In this document: positions 1-8,455 of the stretch, in pieces
Position numbering within the stretch: position 1 is the first letter of the stretch
Layout: each line of letters opens with the position of its first letter
Source: Spirochaetaceae bacterium
GTDB taxonomy: Bacteria > Spirochaetota > Spirochaetia > Treponematales > Breznakiellaceae
Direction: 5' to 3'
Assembly (NCBI GenBank): GCA_031258625.1
Contig: JAIRMO010000222.1
Coordinates: forward strand, 1 to 19,127
DNA: 19,127 bases
Position numbers and translations under genes: made by a program
The notes under the pieces: generated by a model
Told to the model about the DNA's origin: nothing
Database searches by the model: none
Seen by the model: the letters and a program-made list of their open reading frames with translations, nothing else

Positions 1-44
1 ATCCGGGGGTCCGGGATCTGGGCAAGTTCGCTTCGTATGTCCAT
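1..44 (-). CDS. Probable ISAs1-family transposase, N-terminal fragment
   Basis: A minus-strand reading frame begins with ATG at 44 and runs off the left edge. It is preceded by a good ribosome binding site (GGAGGGG, 5 bases before the ATG). The visible residues are MDIRSELAQIPDPR. The IPDPR motif near the N-terminus is typical of ISAs1-type (H-repeat-associated) DDE transposases, where it precedes a histidine/proline stretch and a hydrophobic helix. Only 14 residues are visible, so the family call rests on this motif and on the divergent start. It could be an unrelated protein. Confidence 0.4.
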   Translation of the reverse strand, partial: MDIRSELAQIPDPR

Positions 45-135
45 TTTTCCCCTCCATCCCGTCCCTATCGGCTTTTTTCTTTTTTTCTTGAGAGGTTTTA
101 TAATGCGGTTGCCCTGGGCCCTGTATGGGGGTACG

Positions 136-164
136 TTGACCATTTTTTTCTGAAATGGTATGCT
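136..164 (+). promoter_or_regulatory. Sigma70-type promoter for the isomerase/DUF115 pair
   Basis: TTGACC at 136-141 and TATGCT at 159-164 are separated by exactly 17 bases. Transcription would start near 171, about 60 bases before the chosen ATG at 231. A second isolated TATAAT lies at 99-104 but has no suitable -35 box. The 45-135 stretch otherwise holds only the leader between the divergent transposase fragment and this gene. Confidence 0.55.
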
Positions 165-230
165 GTAAATTCACCGGCGCCGGGATTCCCCGCCGGGATG
201 ATGTTATTGGTTAAAAGAGGTATACAACTC

Positions 231-1763
231 ATGGTTTCCAAGGGGAAAAAAAAGCCGAATCCGGCGGAAGATTCCGGCCGGGGTGAATTTATCCGCAGGT
301 TTAAATCAAATCCATTTGTTTTTATCGGGACCTTTGTGATTTTGATAATTGTTATTGTCGCCTTTGTGTTGGTTCCCGCCATAGTACCCAACGTGGGGGG
401 GGCGAATGTCGATTTAACCTTTGGTTTCTATGACAAGATCCCCATTAGCTATGTACAGGGGAATTATTTAGCCCAGGTTCAGTCCAATTACGCCCGGTAT
501 ATGCAGGGGTCTATCAACGAAAGTAACGCCCTGTCCATATCGTCCCAGATATGGCGGTCCGCCTTTGAGGAAACGGTAACCCACATCGGTATATTACAGG
601 AAATGAAAAAAGCCGGGTTTGTTATTCCCCCGGAACTGGTCGATAAGGAGGTGCGGTCTTTGCCTGAGTTCCAGGAAAACGGCCGGTTTTCCGTGGCCCG
701 ATACCGGCAGTTAGACAAAGCCGCCCAGTTGTCCCTGTGGAAAGATGTTCGGGACACCCTTATTACCCGGCGGTATATATCCGACGTATCGGGCCTGCGG
801 CAGCCTTCCCAGGAGGCCGCCTTTATCGGGGCCATGGCTTCCCGGGAGCGGACCTTCGATGTGGCGGTTTTTCCCCTCAGTTCCTATCCGGCGGAAGAAA
901 TTACCGCCTTTGCCGCCGGCAACCAGGATCTTTTTAAAACCCTTCACCTTTCAAAGATAACCATTAATTCCAATGAACGGGAAATCCGGCAGATCCTTAC
1001 CGCTGTTAATGAGGGAAGTCAGAGTTTTGAGGAGGCCGCCCGGACCCATTCGGCGGATAGTTTTGCCGAAAGCGGCGGGGACATGGGTGTTAAAATGGCC
1101 TATGAGCTGACCGAAGAGATCCCCGACGACCTTGAACGGGAATCGGTACTGAGCCTTGAGCGGGGGAAGGTCAGTGACATTGTAAAAGTCCCTTCGGGCT
1201 GGGCCTTCTACCGCTCTGAAGAAACGCCCCTTCCGGCGGATCTTACCGATCAGGATACGGTGGAAAAGATCCGTACCTATCTTACCGTATTCCGGCGAGG
1301 TATTATGGAAGACTGGCTTATAGGACAGGCGGAACAGTTTATTGCCCTGGCAAAAGAGAAGGGGTTCGAGACCGCCGCAGGTGAATTGGGATGGGCAAAG
1401 CAGAACTTCGGGCCGGTAGTCCTTAATTACGGAAACTTTAGTTTGTTTAAGTCCCTGCCGACCGATACGGTACCCGAACTCGCGGCGGCGTCTTCCAATG
1501 AGAATTTCTGGCGGACGGCCTTTTCCACACCCATGCAAAGTCCTTCTACGCCCATTATGTTGGGGGATAACGCCCTGGTTTTATTTCCCCTGGAAGAAAA
1601 AAACCCGGAAGAATCGGATATTGAAAGTATCGTCTCCTCCTTTACGTCCTATTGGATCAATAACAACACCGATCGCGGCATTCGGGACTCTTTTATACGG
1701 AGCGAAAAACTGGAAGATAATTTTTGGACGACCTATTTTAGATACCTGCAGCCGTCCTTTTAG
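231..1763 (+). CDS. Membrane-anchored PpiC-type peptidyl-prolyl isomerase (SurA/PpiD-like)
   Basis: A 510-residue envelope folding factor. A short basic cytoplasmic tail (residues 1-28) is followed by one transmembrane helix at about 29-52, which anchors the rest in the periplasm, as in PpiD. Residues about 65-200 look like the helical SurA-N chaperone region. About 240-335 is a parvulin domain, with the family features FEEAARTHSADSFAESGGDMG and a later GKVSDIVKVPSGWAFYRSEE. In the family this domain catalyses cis-trans isomerisation of prolyl bonds in exported proteins. The ATG at 231 was chosen because AGAGG lies 10 bases upstream. The in-frame ATG at 198 would add 11 residues but has no binding site. 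The next gene starts 3 bp after the stop, so the two are probably co-transcribed. The C-terminal 170 residues have no motif I recognise. Confidence 0.8.
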   Translation: MVSKGKKKPNPAEDSGRGEFIRRFKSNPFVFIGTFVILIIVIVAFVLVPAIVPNVGGANVDLTFGFYDKIPISYVQGNYLAQVQSNYARYMQGSINESNALSISSQIWRSAFEETVTHIGILQEMKKAGFVIPPELVDKEVRSLPEFQENGRFSVARYRQLDKAAQLSLWKDVRDTLITRRYISDVSGLRQPSQEAAFIGAMASRERTFDVAVFPLSSYPAEEITAFAAGNQDLFKTLHLSKITINSNEREIRQILTAVNEGSQSFEEAARTHSADSFAESGGDMGVKMAYELTEEIPDDLERESVLSLERGKVSDIVKVPSGWAFYRSEETPLPADLTDQDTVEKIRTYLTVFRRGIMEDWLIGQAEQFIALAKEKGFETAAGELGWAKQNFGPVVLNYGNFSLFKSLPTDTVPELAAASSNENFWRTAFSTPMQSPSTPIMLGDNALVLFPLEEKNPEESDIESIVSSFTSYWINNNTDRGIRDSFIRSEKLEDNFWTTYFRYLQPSF

Positions 1764-1766
1764 CCT

Positions 1767-3428
1767 ATGACCGGCGAGACGCCCCGGATCATTGAAGGAA
1801 CCGGGGGGGATTCTGTTTTTTATAAAGGGAAAACCCTCCTTTCCCGAATAGACCCCAAAGGCCGGGCGGAGCGTTTAGCCCGTGTTGTTCCTAAAACTCC
1901 CCGGACCCTCTATTTTTGTCCCTCCCCCTTATACGGATACGGCCTTGCCCTGTTGCTGCGATTCCTGGATGCGGATTCGGCGGTACTGTGTGTTGAGGTG
2001 GATGATCAGCTCCTGGATCTGTCCCGGTCCGCCATGGAGGGTCTCTTGCGGGAAAACCCCGGCTTGCGTCTGGTCCGGGCCGGGGGCGCGGAGGAGCTTT
2101 GCGCCTATGTACGGCAAACCTGGGGGGCTCGGCGGTTCCGGCGGGTCGAAATGATCCGCCTTACCGGGGGTTGGCAGCTTTTCCCCGAAACCTACGATTC
2201 CCTGGCCGTTTCCCTCAGGCGGAACATACATACCGATTGGGGTAACGCCATGACCCTGGTGAAGCTGGGCCGGCGTTATGCCCGGAACGCCCTAGGAAAC
2301 CTCGCCCGGCTTCCCAAAACGCCGGATGTTTCGGATCTTTCCTTGGGCAGTGACCCGGTCCTGGTATTGGGAGCCGGCCCTTCCCTGGACGGGGTTTTGG
2401 AGGGGCTTTTCCGTTTTTTCGGCGGAGACCTCCGAAGCCCCCGGAAAAGACCCTTTAGGATTATCTGCGTGGATACCTGCCTCCCCTCCCTCAAAGCCCG
2501 GAACCTTACGCCGGACCTGGCGGTTATCCTGGAAAGCCAGCATTGGAACCTGCGGGACTTTATCGGCGCCGGGGGCTGGCAGGTACCGGCGGCCATGGAT
2601 CTTTCGGCCCTTCCCATCACGGGGGAAATCCTGGGGGGACCGGTTTTTCTTTTTGTAACCCCCTGGACCGACCTCTCTTTGTTCAACCGGCTCCGGGAGG
2701 CGGGCCTTCTCCCCACGATCATGGCGCCCCTGGGTTCCGTGGGGCTTACCGCGACGGCCCTGGCCCGGGAACTTTCCTCAGGCCCCCTGATTACCGGAGG
2801 GCTTGATTTTTCCTTTACCCTGGACGCTTACCATGCCCGGGGAACCCCGGGACACCTGGACCGCCTGTACCGCCAGGATCGTTTCCACAGCCTTATCAAC
2901 GCCGGGGGGGCCTTCCGCCGGGGGAGCTTTGCCATAAAAGCAAGATCGGGAATAACGGTACGGAGCGATCCGGTAATGGCCTCGTACCGGGACCTCTTTG
3001 AGGGGGAATTTGCCGGGGATGGGCGGATCCATGAGCTTATGGGTACGGGGCTGCCCCTGGGGACCGTCCCCCTCTCCCTGGAAGAAGCCCGGGAGATCCT
3101 GGGATCCGGCCAAAACCACGCCCCGCCCTACCCCGCCCGCCCGGATACGGATGCCCGGAAAAAGGCCGTGGAAACCTTTATCCGGGGGGAACAGCAAGCC
3201 CTTTTCACGCTTCGGAAGATCCTCACCGGGGAGATCACGGTCCCGGAAGAACAACGGGAAGAAATCCTGGACCGGGAAAATTACCTTTGGGCCCACTTTC
3301 CCGATTGCGCCGGGACCGGGGGCAGGCGGCCTCCTCCGGGGGATATCTCCTTCCTCAAGCGGGTCCGGACGGAAATCGATCCCTTTATCGGGCTTTTGGA
3401 CCGGGTTTTGGGGGAGCTGGGGAAATGA
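1767..3428 (+). CDS. DUF115 / MptE-like protein (Maf-type)
   Basis: A 553-residue protein with the DUF115 core (6-hydroxymethylpterin diphosphokinase MptE-like). The glycine-rich motif VLVLGAGPSLDG is at about 198-209, followed by IICVDTCLPSLKARNLTPDL (232-251). A second conserved block, PLITGGLDFSFT, lies near residue 345. No signal peptide or membrane helix is visible, so it should be cytoplasmic. Family members include archaeal pterin pyrophosphokinases and bacterial Maf proteins, which modify flagellin with sugars; spirochaetes commonly carry DUF115 proteins. Which activity applies cannot be read from the sequence. The ATG is 3 bp after the previous stop and lacks a clear ribosome binding site, which suggests translational coupling. 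Codon use is strongly GC-biased like its neighbours. Confidence 0.75.
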   Translation: MTGETPRIIEGTGGDSVFYKGKTLLSRIDPKGRAERLARVVPKTPRTLYFCPSPLYGYGLALLLRFLDADSAVLCVEVDDQLLDLSRSAMEGLLRENPGLRLVRAGGAEELCAYVRQTWGARRFRRVEMIRLTGGWQLFPETYDSLAVSLRRNIHTDWGNAMTLVKLGRRYARNALGNLARLPKTPDVSDLSLGSDPVLVLGAGPSLDGVLEGLFRFFGGDLRSPRKRPFRIICVDTCLPSLKARNLTPDLAVILESQHWNLRDFIGAGGWQVPAAMDLSALPITGEILGGPVFLFVTPWTDLSLFNRLREAGLLPTIMAPLGSVGLTATALARELSSGPLITGGLDFSFTLDAYHARGTPGHLDRLYRQDRFHSLINAGGAFRRGSFAIKARSGITVRSDPVMASYRDLFEGEFAGDGRIHELMGTGLPLGTVPLSLEEAREILGSGQNHAPPYPARPDTDARKKAVETFIRGEQQALFTLRKILTGEITVPEEQREEILDRENYLWAHFPDCAGTGGRRPPPGDISFLKRVRTEIDPFIGLLDRVLGELGK

Positions 3429-3563
3429 GCCTCCGCGGGGCACTATCTAAAGGTGAGCCGTAGTTCAGGTTTTACCTATTTCGGGACAGACCTTTCCCCT
3501 GAGCGTTTTCGGCTTGAGGAGGACAGGGGCGCCGATTCGGAATCCGGGGCGGATTGGCGCCGC

Positions 3564-4052
3564 TTATCCGGGCGCGGGGACGGGGAGAAGGGGGAATATG
3601 AGGGAAAAAATGGTTTGAAGCGTCGTTTCCCCATACCGGGGTCTGACCCCCGTGTCCGTATCCCCCCATCCCTCACCGGAATCCTCCTCAGGCGCCTCCC
3701 CCTCCACTATCCGCGACCCATACCGGTCCCCCCAGATATGCCCGATCCGCCCCTCCGCCCGGTTGTACCGTTGGGCAAACACCTGTTTCAGCCACTTCAT
3801 GATAGCCGGAAGTTCCAGCCCGTCCGCCGGCTTGATATAAAACGTCAGCCAGTCATCGGCAAGACACAGTCCCCGGACCTCGAAGACAAACCGGCGTTTC
3901 GCCTGATGGAACACCCGGGCAAACAGGGCCAAGGCCTTATTGGGGACAGTCGCCGCGGCGCCTGTCCCTAAGCGGAACAGGGGTTCCCGGTTGTTGATAC
4001 GGGTATGGATTTCATACCACACCCCGTGTTTTAATACCCGTAATGATCTCAT
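3564..4052 (-). CDS. Degenerate REP-associated (Y1/IS200-like) transposase homologue
   Basis: A 162-residue protein starting MRSLRVLKHGVWYEIHTRIN. The order of motifs fits REP-associated tyrosine transposases: a WYEIHTRINNREPLF N-terminal strand, a central FEVRGLCLADDW block, then IMKWLKQVFAQRYN, and GHIWGDRYGSRIVEG (typical RAYTs have GHxWxxRY). Where the family has the metal-binding His-hydrophobic-His motif (PNHVH), this protein reads DDWLTFY, so no HUH is present. Candidate tyrosines remain in the AQRYN and DRYGS segments. The last 30 or so residues read through a copy of the GGGGTCAGACCCC palindrome and give a low-complexity tail. No convincing ribosome binding site precedes the ATG. It may be a non-catalytic relic, a domesticated protein or a divergent subfamily. 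The plus-strand frame at 3453-3971 overlapping it shows no family resemblance. Confidence 0.55.
   Translation of the reverse strand: MRSLRVLKHGVWYEIHTRINNREPLFRLGTGAAATVPNKALALFARVFHQAKRRFVFEVRGLCLADDWLTFYIKPADGLELPAIMKWLKQVFAQRYNRAEGRIGHIWGDRYGSRIVEGEAPEEDSGEGWGDTDTGVRPRYGETTLQTIFSLIFPLLPVPAPG
3638..3650. repeat. GGGTCAGACCC-type palindrome, copy 1
   Basis: GGGGTCTGACCCC: 4-bp G/C arms with a 5-bp centre. It lies inside the 3' end of the degenerate transposase gene. Related copies occur at 4227, 17644 and 17685. Confidence 0.65.
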
Positions 4053-4090
4053 AGAAAGTATATGGGCTTGACCGGTCGTTTTGCTTTACT

Positions 4091-4136
4091 GGGTTGATCA
4101 AAAACTTCAGTTTTCAAACAAATTCCGCTCAACCCC
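4091..4136. repeat. Nested inverted repeat upstream of the transposase homologue
   Basis: The outer arms GGGTTGA (4091-4097) and TCAACCC (4130-4136) are perfect complements. Inside lies AAAACTTCAGTTTT (4101-4114), whose 6-bp arms are palindromic. The same 14-mer in the other orientation occurs at 15990-16003. It starts about 40 bp upstream of the minus-strand ATG at 4052, where REP-like substrates of such transposases often lie. Confidence 0.45.
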
Positions 4137-4226
4137 CCACAAATCGAAGCAACGGACCGCCAATAGGGGTAAAAATTTGCGGGTCAAGTTTAGCCTTTGG
4201 GGAGGGCTTTTTTACGGGTCATATCC

Positions 4227-4239
4227 GGGGTCAGACCTC
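4227..4239. repeat. GGGTCAGACCC-type palindrome, copy 2
   Basis: GGGGTCAGACCTC, a near copy of the palindrome at 3638 with the centre in the opposite orientation. The two copies therefore bracket the degenerate transposase gene as an inverted pair. Confidence 0.55.
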
Positions 4240-4265
4240 AAAGCCCCCTGATTGGGGGGTAGGCG

Positions 4266-4305
4266 AAGATAAGGGATCCGCCGTAAGCGGCGGGCCCCTT
4301 ATCTT
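4266..4305. terminator. 40-bp two-part palindrome, possible bidirectional terminator
   Basis: AAGATAAGGG (4266-4275) pairs perfectly with CCCTTATCTT (4296-4305), and CCGCCG (4278-4283) pairs with CGGCGG (4288-4293). Only 2 bases on each side are unpaired and the loop is TAAG. A strong RNA hairpin would form on either strand, but the T-run after it is short and broken (TTTAAACTTT), so termination is not certain. It separates the transposase homologue from the opp promoter 30 bp downstream. The rest of 4137-4335 shows nothing else I can name. Confidence 0.5.
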
Positions 4306-4335
4306 TAAACTTTGAATTACCGGGCAAGTACTCCG

Positions 4336-4364
4336 TTGAAGTTTTATCCGTAAGGCTTTATAAT
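4336..4364 (+). promoter_or_regulatory. Sigma70-type promoter of the opp operon
   Basis: TTGAAG at 4336-4341 and a perfect TATAAT at 4359-4364 have a 17-base spacer. Transcription would start near 4371, leaving an untranslated leader of about 87 bases before oppB that ends in a purine-rich ribosome binding region. Confidence 0.7.
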
Positions 4365-4457
4365 AAACTCCTATGGGAGGGGGTAGCCTTCGGCATGGCC
4401 GCGGGATAAATTAATCTAAAGGTTCCTTAAAGGAATAAAAGGGGGGGAAAAGGTGAC

Positions 4458-5396
4458 ATGGTCGTATACATTCTTAAACGGGTTTTTTTATCCCTGATCA
4501 CGATTCTTTTTGTTATCTGCCTGACCTATATTTTGATGAATACGGTCCCCGGAGGGCCTTTCCTGGGGGAAAAGGCGATTTCGCCCCGGGTATTGGCGGA
4601 ATTGGAGGCCAAATACGGCCTGGATAAGCCCCTGCCGGTGCAGATGTGGAACTACATCCGCTCCCTCCTCAAGGGGGATATGGGGGTGTCCCTCAAGATG
4701 CAGAAAAACCGGCCGGTGGTGACCATCATCGGGGAAATGTTCCCGGTTTCCGCTCTGGTCGGGATCATCGCCCTGGTCTGGGCGGTTGTGGCGGGGGTGG
4801 GCTTGGGATGCCTTGCGGCCTATTCCCGGGGACGCTGGCAGGACAGCCTCCTCCAAATCATCACCACCGCGGGGATCGCCTTCCCCAATTTCGTGTCCGC
4901 CACGGTACTCTTGGTCTGTTTTGCCGGGGGGGTGTTCAAGATCTTTCCCACCACGGGTCTTGGCCGGGGGGCCGTCAGTTATGTACTCCCCTGTTTCACC
5001 CTGGGGCTTATCCCCATGTGTTCCATCGCCCGGTATACCCGTTCCTCCATGCTGGAGGTCCTGGGGAAGGAGTATATCAAAACCGCCCGGGCCTACGGGC
5101 TCCCGGTTCCGGTATTGATCTTTAAACACGCCCTCAGGAACGCCCTGATCCCGGTGATTACCTACCTGGGTCCCGTCACCGCGGCTATCCTCACCGGCGG
5201 TTTTGTGGTGGAGACCGTGTTTAATATTCCCGGCCTGGGGCGGTACTTTATCCAGAGTATCAGTAACCGGGACTACCCCCTGATCATGGGGACCACCATC
5301 TTTTTTGCCGTCCTGGTGATCGTCATGAGTTTCGCGGTGGACGTGTTGTATAAGCTCATCGATCCCCGGATACAGCTTTCCAATGAGGATGCGTGA
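4458..5396 (+). CDS. oppB: Oligopeptide/dipeptide ABC transporter permease, OppB/DppB type
   Basis: A 312-residue inner-membrane permease. The first helix (MVVYILKRVFLSLITILFVI) followed by TYILMNTVPGGPF and KYGLDKPLPVQ is the classic OppB/DppB opening. About six transmembrane helices follow. The cytoplasmic EAA loop that docks on the ATPase reads EYIKTARAYGLPVPVLIFKH, followed by ALRNALIPVITYLG. In the complex it pairs with OppC to form the pore for peptides delivered by OppA. The ATG has AAGGTG a few bases upstream. The gene ends 1 base before the chosen oppC start. Length is normal. The substrate class could also be dipeptides or nickel, but the peptide assignment fits the binding protein downstream. 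Confidence 0.92.
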   Translation: MVVYILKRVFLSLITILFVICLTYILMNTVPGGPFLGEKAISPRVLAELEAKYGLDKPLPVQMWNYIRSLLKGDMGVSLKMQKNRPVVTIIGEMFPVSALVGIIALVWAVVAGVGLGCLAAYSRGRWQDSLLQIITTAGIAFPNFVSATVLLVCFAGGVFKIFPTTGLGRGAVSYVLPCFTLGLIPMCSIARYTRSSMLEVLGKEYIKTARAYGLPVPVLIFKHALRNALIPVITYLGPVTAAILTGGFVVETVFNIPGLGRYFIQSISNRDYPLIMGTTIFFAVLVIVMSFAVDVLYKLIDPRIQLSNEDA

Positions 5397-5397
5397 T

Positions 5398-6447
5398 ATG
5401 GAGCCCTTGTTGGAAAGCCCCCTCCCCCCGGGCGCCTTTGAGGAAGCCTCGGCGGAGGAAAAACGTTCCTTTATTCCCCAGCACAAGGGAGTTTCCTATT
5501 GGAAAGACGCCTGGCGGCGGCTTAAAAAGAACTATGTGGCCATGGTTTCCCTGGCCGTGATCCTCTTCCTCATCCTTTTTGCCTATGGGGGACCCCTTTT
5601 TATCCCCTACCATTATGATGAGCAGATCCGGGGCAGCGCCAACCTGGCGCCCCTGGAATATGCCGAAACCGAGCTGGCCCGGATCGCCGGGGGCGAGAGG
5701 ATTTTTCCCCACATTTTTGGGACCGATACCCACGGCCGGGACACCTTGGTCAGGATCATGTACGGTACCCGGGTGTCCATGCTTATCGGCATCATGGCCG
5801 CGGCCCTGACCCTGGTTATCGGTGTCCTCTACGGTTCCGTGTCGGGCTACCTGGGGGGCCGGGTGGACCTCATCATGATGCGGATCGTGGATGTCATCTA
5901 TTCGGTCCCGGATGTCCTCGTGGTACTCCTCTTGGCGGTAACCCTCAAACCCCTGCTGGCGGCCTTTGCCGACGCCAACCAGACCAAGCTCCTGGGGAGG
6001 CTCGTCATCGTCCTGGGGCCCAGCATCATCGCCATCTTTATGGCCTTCGCCCTGCTCTACTGGACTACCCTGGCCCGGATCATCCGGGGGCAGATCCTCC
6101 AGCTCAAGCAGCAGGAGTACGTCATCGCCGCCCGGGCCCTGGGGGCCTCCAACCGGCGGATCATCCTGAAGCACCTGCTCCCCAACTGCGTGGGCCCCCT
6201 GGTGGCCGCCACCTGCCTGCAGATCCCCATCGCCATCTTCCTGGAATCCTTTCTTTCCTTTTTGGGGGTGGGGGTCAACGCCCCCATGACCAGCCTCGGG
6301 TCCCTGGCTTCGGACGCCTTGGGGGGTATGTACACCTATACCTACCGGCTGATCATTCCGGCGGCTATTTTAAGCGTCATGATCCTGTCCTTCAATCTTT
6401 TTGGGGACGGCCTGCGGGATGCCCTGGACCCACGGCTTAAAAAATAG
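5398..6447 (+). CDS. oppC: Oligopeptide ABC transporter permease, OppC type
   Basis: The second permease, 349 residues from this start. A hydrophilic N-terminus (about 1-45) ends in WKDAWRRLKKNYVAMVSLAV, the usual OppC entry to helix 1. A long periplasmic loop contains HIFGTDTHGRDTLVRIMYGT, the family hallmark. The EAA loop is QEYVIAARALGASNRRIILK. The C-terminus has FLSFLGVGV and ends DALDPRLKK. The start at 5398 was chosen because GAGG lies 9 bases upstream and it directly follows the oppB stop. In-frame ATGs at 5383 and 5389 overlap oppB and have no binding site. About six helices are predicted. Its stop is 9 bp before oppD. Confidence 0.92.
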   Translation: MEPLLESPLPPGAFEEASAEEKRSFIPQHKGVSYWKDAWRRLKKNYVAMVSLAVILFLILFAYGGPLFIPYHYDEQIRGSANLAPLEYAETELARIAGGERIFPHIFGTDTHGRDTLVRIMYGTRVSMLIGIMAAALTLVIGVLYGSVSGYLGGRVDLIMMRIVDVIYSVPDVLVVLLLAVTLKPLLAAFADANQTKLLGRLVIVLGPSIIAIFMAFALLYWTTLARIIRGQILQLKQQEYVIAARALGASNRRIILKHLLPNCVGPLVAATCLQIPIAIFLESFLSFLGVGVNAPMTSLGSLASDALGGMYTYTYRLIIPAAILSVMILSFNLFGDGLRDALDPRLKK

Positions 6448-6456
6448 GAGGAAGGG

Positions 6457-7500
6457 ATGGCGGAAAAAAAACTTTTGGAAGTGCGGGACCTGCGGGTTTC
6501 CTTTTTTACCCCCGTGGGGGAGGTGAAAGCCGTGGGGGGTATTTCTTATGATCTTAATTACGGGGAAGTGATGGGGATCGTGGGGGAATCCGGGTCCGGG
6601 AAAAGCGTGGAAGCCTATTCCATCCTGGGGATCCTGGAATCCCCCGGCCGGGTGGTGGGGGGGTCGGTGTCCTTTGAGGGGCAGGACCTCTTTGCCTTAA
6701 GCCCCAGGGATATGGAAAGGCTCCGGGGCAGCCGGATGAGCATGATCTTCCAAAACCCCATGGAAAGCCTTAACCCGGTATACACCATCGGCAACCAGCT
6801 CGTGGGGGTCCTCCGGGAGCACAACCGGGAGGTTTCCCTTTCCCAGGCCCGGAGCCGGGCCCTGGAGATGCTGCGCCTGGTGGGGATCACCAACCCGGAA
6901 CGGCGGATGAAGCAGGACCCCCACGAGCTTTCCGGGGGGATGCGCCAGCGGGTGATGATCGCCATGGGGCTCATCTGCGAACCCCAACTGCTCATCGCCG
7001 ATGAACCCACCACCGCCCTGGATGTAACCATCCAGGCCCAAATTCTGGAACTGATGAAGTCCATCCGGAGGAAAACCCGGATGGCGGTGATCTTTATCAC
7101 CCACAACCTGGCCGTGATCGCCGAAATCTGCGATACCGTTTCGGTGATGTACGGAGGGCATATCGTGGAACAGGGGACGGTGGGGGATATTTTCTACCGT
7201 CCCGCCCATCCCTATACCCAGGGGCTGCTCCGTTCCATGCCCCGGATCGATGAGGAACAGGGGGAACGGCTCATTCCCATTGAGGGAACTCCCATCAATA
7301 TGCTGGACCCCAACCCGGGCTGCCCCTTCGCCCCCCGGTGCGGCCGGTGTATGAAGATCTGCCTTACCCGGTTCCCCCCCCGGAGTTCCACCGGCGGGAG
7401 CCACCGGGTCTACTGTTGGCTGCCGGCCGCGTCCCGCGGTTCCGCCGGCGCCGAAACCGGGGCCGTTTCCAAAGAAACGGTGGAGGCCGGTCATGAATAA
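6457..7500 (+). CDS. oppD: Oligopeptide ABC transporter ATP-binding protein, OppD type
   Basis: A 347-residue ATPase that powers peptide import together with OppF. Walker A GESGSGKS is at 43-50, the Q-loop FQNP at 98-101, the signature LSGGMRQRV at 158-166, and Walker B LLIADEP at 178-184 followed by the D-loop ALDV. The H-loop is [10 protein letters not shown]. The oligopeptide-specific C-terminal extension is present, with [19 protein letters not shown] and further cysteines. AGGAGG stands 7 bases before the ATG. The 3' end overlaps oppF by 8 bases, so the two are translationally coupled. Confidence 0.93.
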   Translation: MAEKKLLEVRDLRVSFFTPVGEVKAVGGISYDLNYGEVMGIVGESGSGKSVEAYSILGILESPGRVVGGSVSFEGQDLFALSPRDMERLRGSRMSMIFQNPMESLNPVYTIGNQLVGVLREHNREVSLSQARSRALEMLRLVGITNPERRMKQDPHELSGGMRQRVMIAMGLICEPQLLIADEPTTALDVTIQAQILELMKSIRRKTRMAVIFITHNLAVIAEICDTVSVMYGGHIVEQGTVGDIFYRPAHPYTQGLLRSMPRIDEEQGERLIPIEGTPINMLDPNPGCPFAPRCGRCMKICLTRFPPRSSTGGSHRVYCWLPAASRGSAGAETGAVSKETVEAGHE

Positions 7501-8455
7501 GGTGCCCCTGATACATCTGGAAAATCTCAAGAAATACTTCCGGGTCAAGGAAAGTTGGGGGAAGATAAAGTATATCCACGCCGTTGAGTCCGTGCCCCTG
7601 GACATCCGGGAGGGAGAAACCCTGGGTCTCGTGGGGGAATCGGGCTGCGGAAAGACCACCCTGGGGCGGACCGTCCTGCGGCTCTATGAGCCTACCGGGG
7701 GGAAGATCTTCTTTAAGGGGGAAGACATCACCCATGCGGATATGCTGCCCTTCCGGCGGAAGATGCAGATCATCTTCCAGGACCCCTCGTCGTCCCTGAA
7801 CCCCCGGATGACCGTGGGGGAAATTGTCGGGGAACCCCTGGACATTCATAAACTGGCGGTCTCCCGGGAAGAACGGAAGGATCGGATCAGGGGCCTTCTG
7901 GAACGGGTGGGGCTGAACAGCGAACACGCCAACCGGTATCCCCACGAATTTTCCGGGGGACAGCAGCAGCGGATCGGCATCGCCCGGGCCTTGGCGGTGG
8001 AGCCGGAATTTATCGTCTGCGATGAACCGGTCTCCGCCCTGGACGTATCGATTCAATCCCAAATTGTGAATATGCTGGAGGATATGCAGGCGGAATTGGG
8101 CCTGACCTACCTGTTTATCGCCCACGACATATCGGTGGTGCGCCATATTTCCCGGCGGATCGCCGTGATGTACCTGGGGTACCTGGTGGAACTGGCTGAA
8201 AGCTACGAGCTGTACAAAAACCCCCTCCATCCCTATACCAAGTCCCTGCTCCAGGCGGTTCCTGTCCCGGACCCGGACCTTACCCGGTCCCGGAAGCGGA
8301 CCATCCTGGAGGGGGAAATCCCCAGTCCCATGGAATCTCCGCCGGGCTGCCGGTTTCACACCCTCTGTCCGGCGGCGAAAAAACAATGCGCCGAAGCGGC
8401 GCCGGAATTGCGGGAGGCCGCGCCGGGCCATGAGGTAGCCTGTTGGGGGCCATAG
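7493..8455 (+). CDS. oppF: Oligopeptide ABC transporter ATP-binding protein, OppF type
   Basis: A 320-residue ATPase partner of OppD. Walker A GESGCGKT is at 48-55, the Q-loop FQDP follows near 95-98, the signature FSGGQQQRI is at 153-161, and Walker B FIVCDEP at 173-179. The C-terminal extension has [20 protein letters not shown], the usual OppF cysteine segment. The start overlaps the end of oppD. The last codons (W-G-P-stop) fall inside a dispersed repeat that also ends araA. The stop codon therefore sits in the loop of a small GC hairpin followed by TTTT, which may reduce read-through into oppA. Confidence 0.93.
   Translation: MNKVPLIHLENLKKYFRVKESWGKIKYIHAVESVPLDIREGETLGLVGESGCGKTTLGRTVLRLYEPTGGKIFFKGEDITHADMLPFRRKMQIIFQDPSSSLNPRMTVGEIVGEPLDIHKLAVSREERKDRIRGLLERVGLNSEHANRYPHEFSGGQQQRIGIARALAVEPEFIVCDEPVSALDVSIQSQIVNMLEDMQAELGLTYLFIAHDISVVRHISRRIAVMYLGYLVELAESYELYKNPLHPYTKSLLQAVPVPDPDLTRSRKRTILEGEIPSPMESPPGCRFHTLCPAAKKQCAEAAPELREAAPGHEVACWGP

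Noticed and set aside
198..230. Earlier ATG for the isomerase gene
   Set aside because: No ribosome binding site precedes 198, while AGAGG is well placed before 231.
3453..3971. A plus-strand frame of 172 codons across the degenerate transposase gene
   Set aside because: No motif. Its translation is Pro/Arg/Ser-rich in the manner of a shadow frame, while the minus strand shows family-like blocks.
4488..8431. Long minus-strand open frames opposite the opp genes (for example 4488-5486, 6697-7659, 7364-8431)
   Set aside because: They are antisense to clear transporter genes, show Gly/Pro/Arg/His-rich low-complexity translations and no family motif. They arise from the GC-rich third positions of the real genes.
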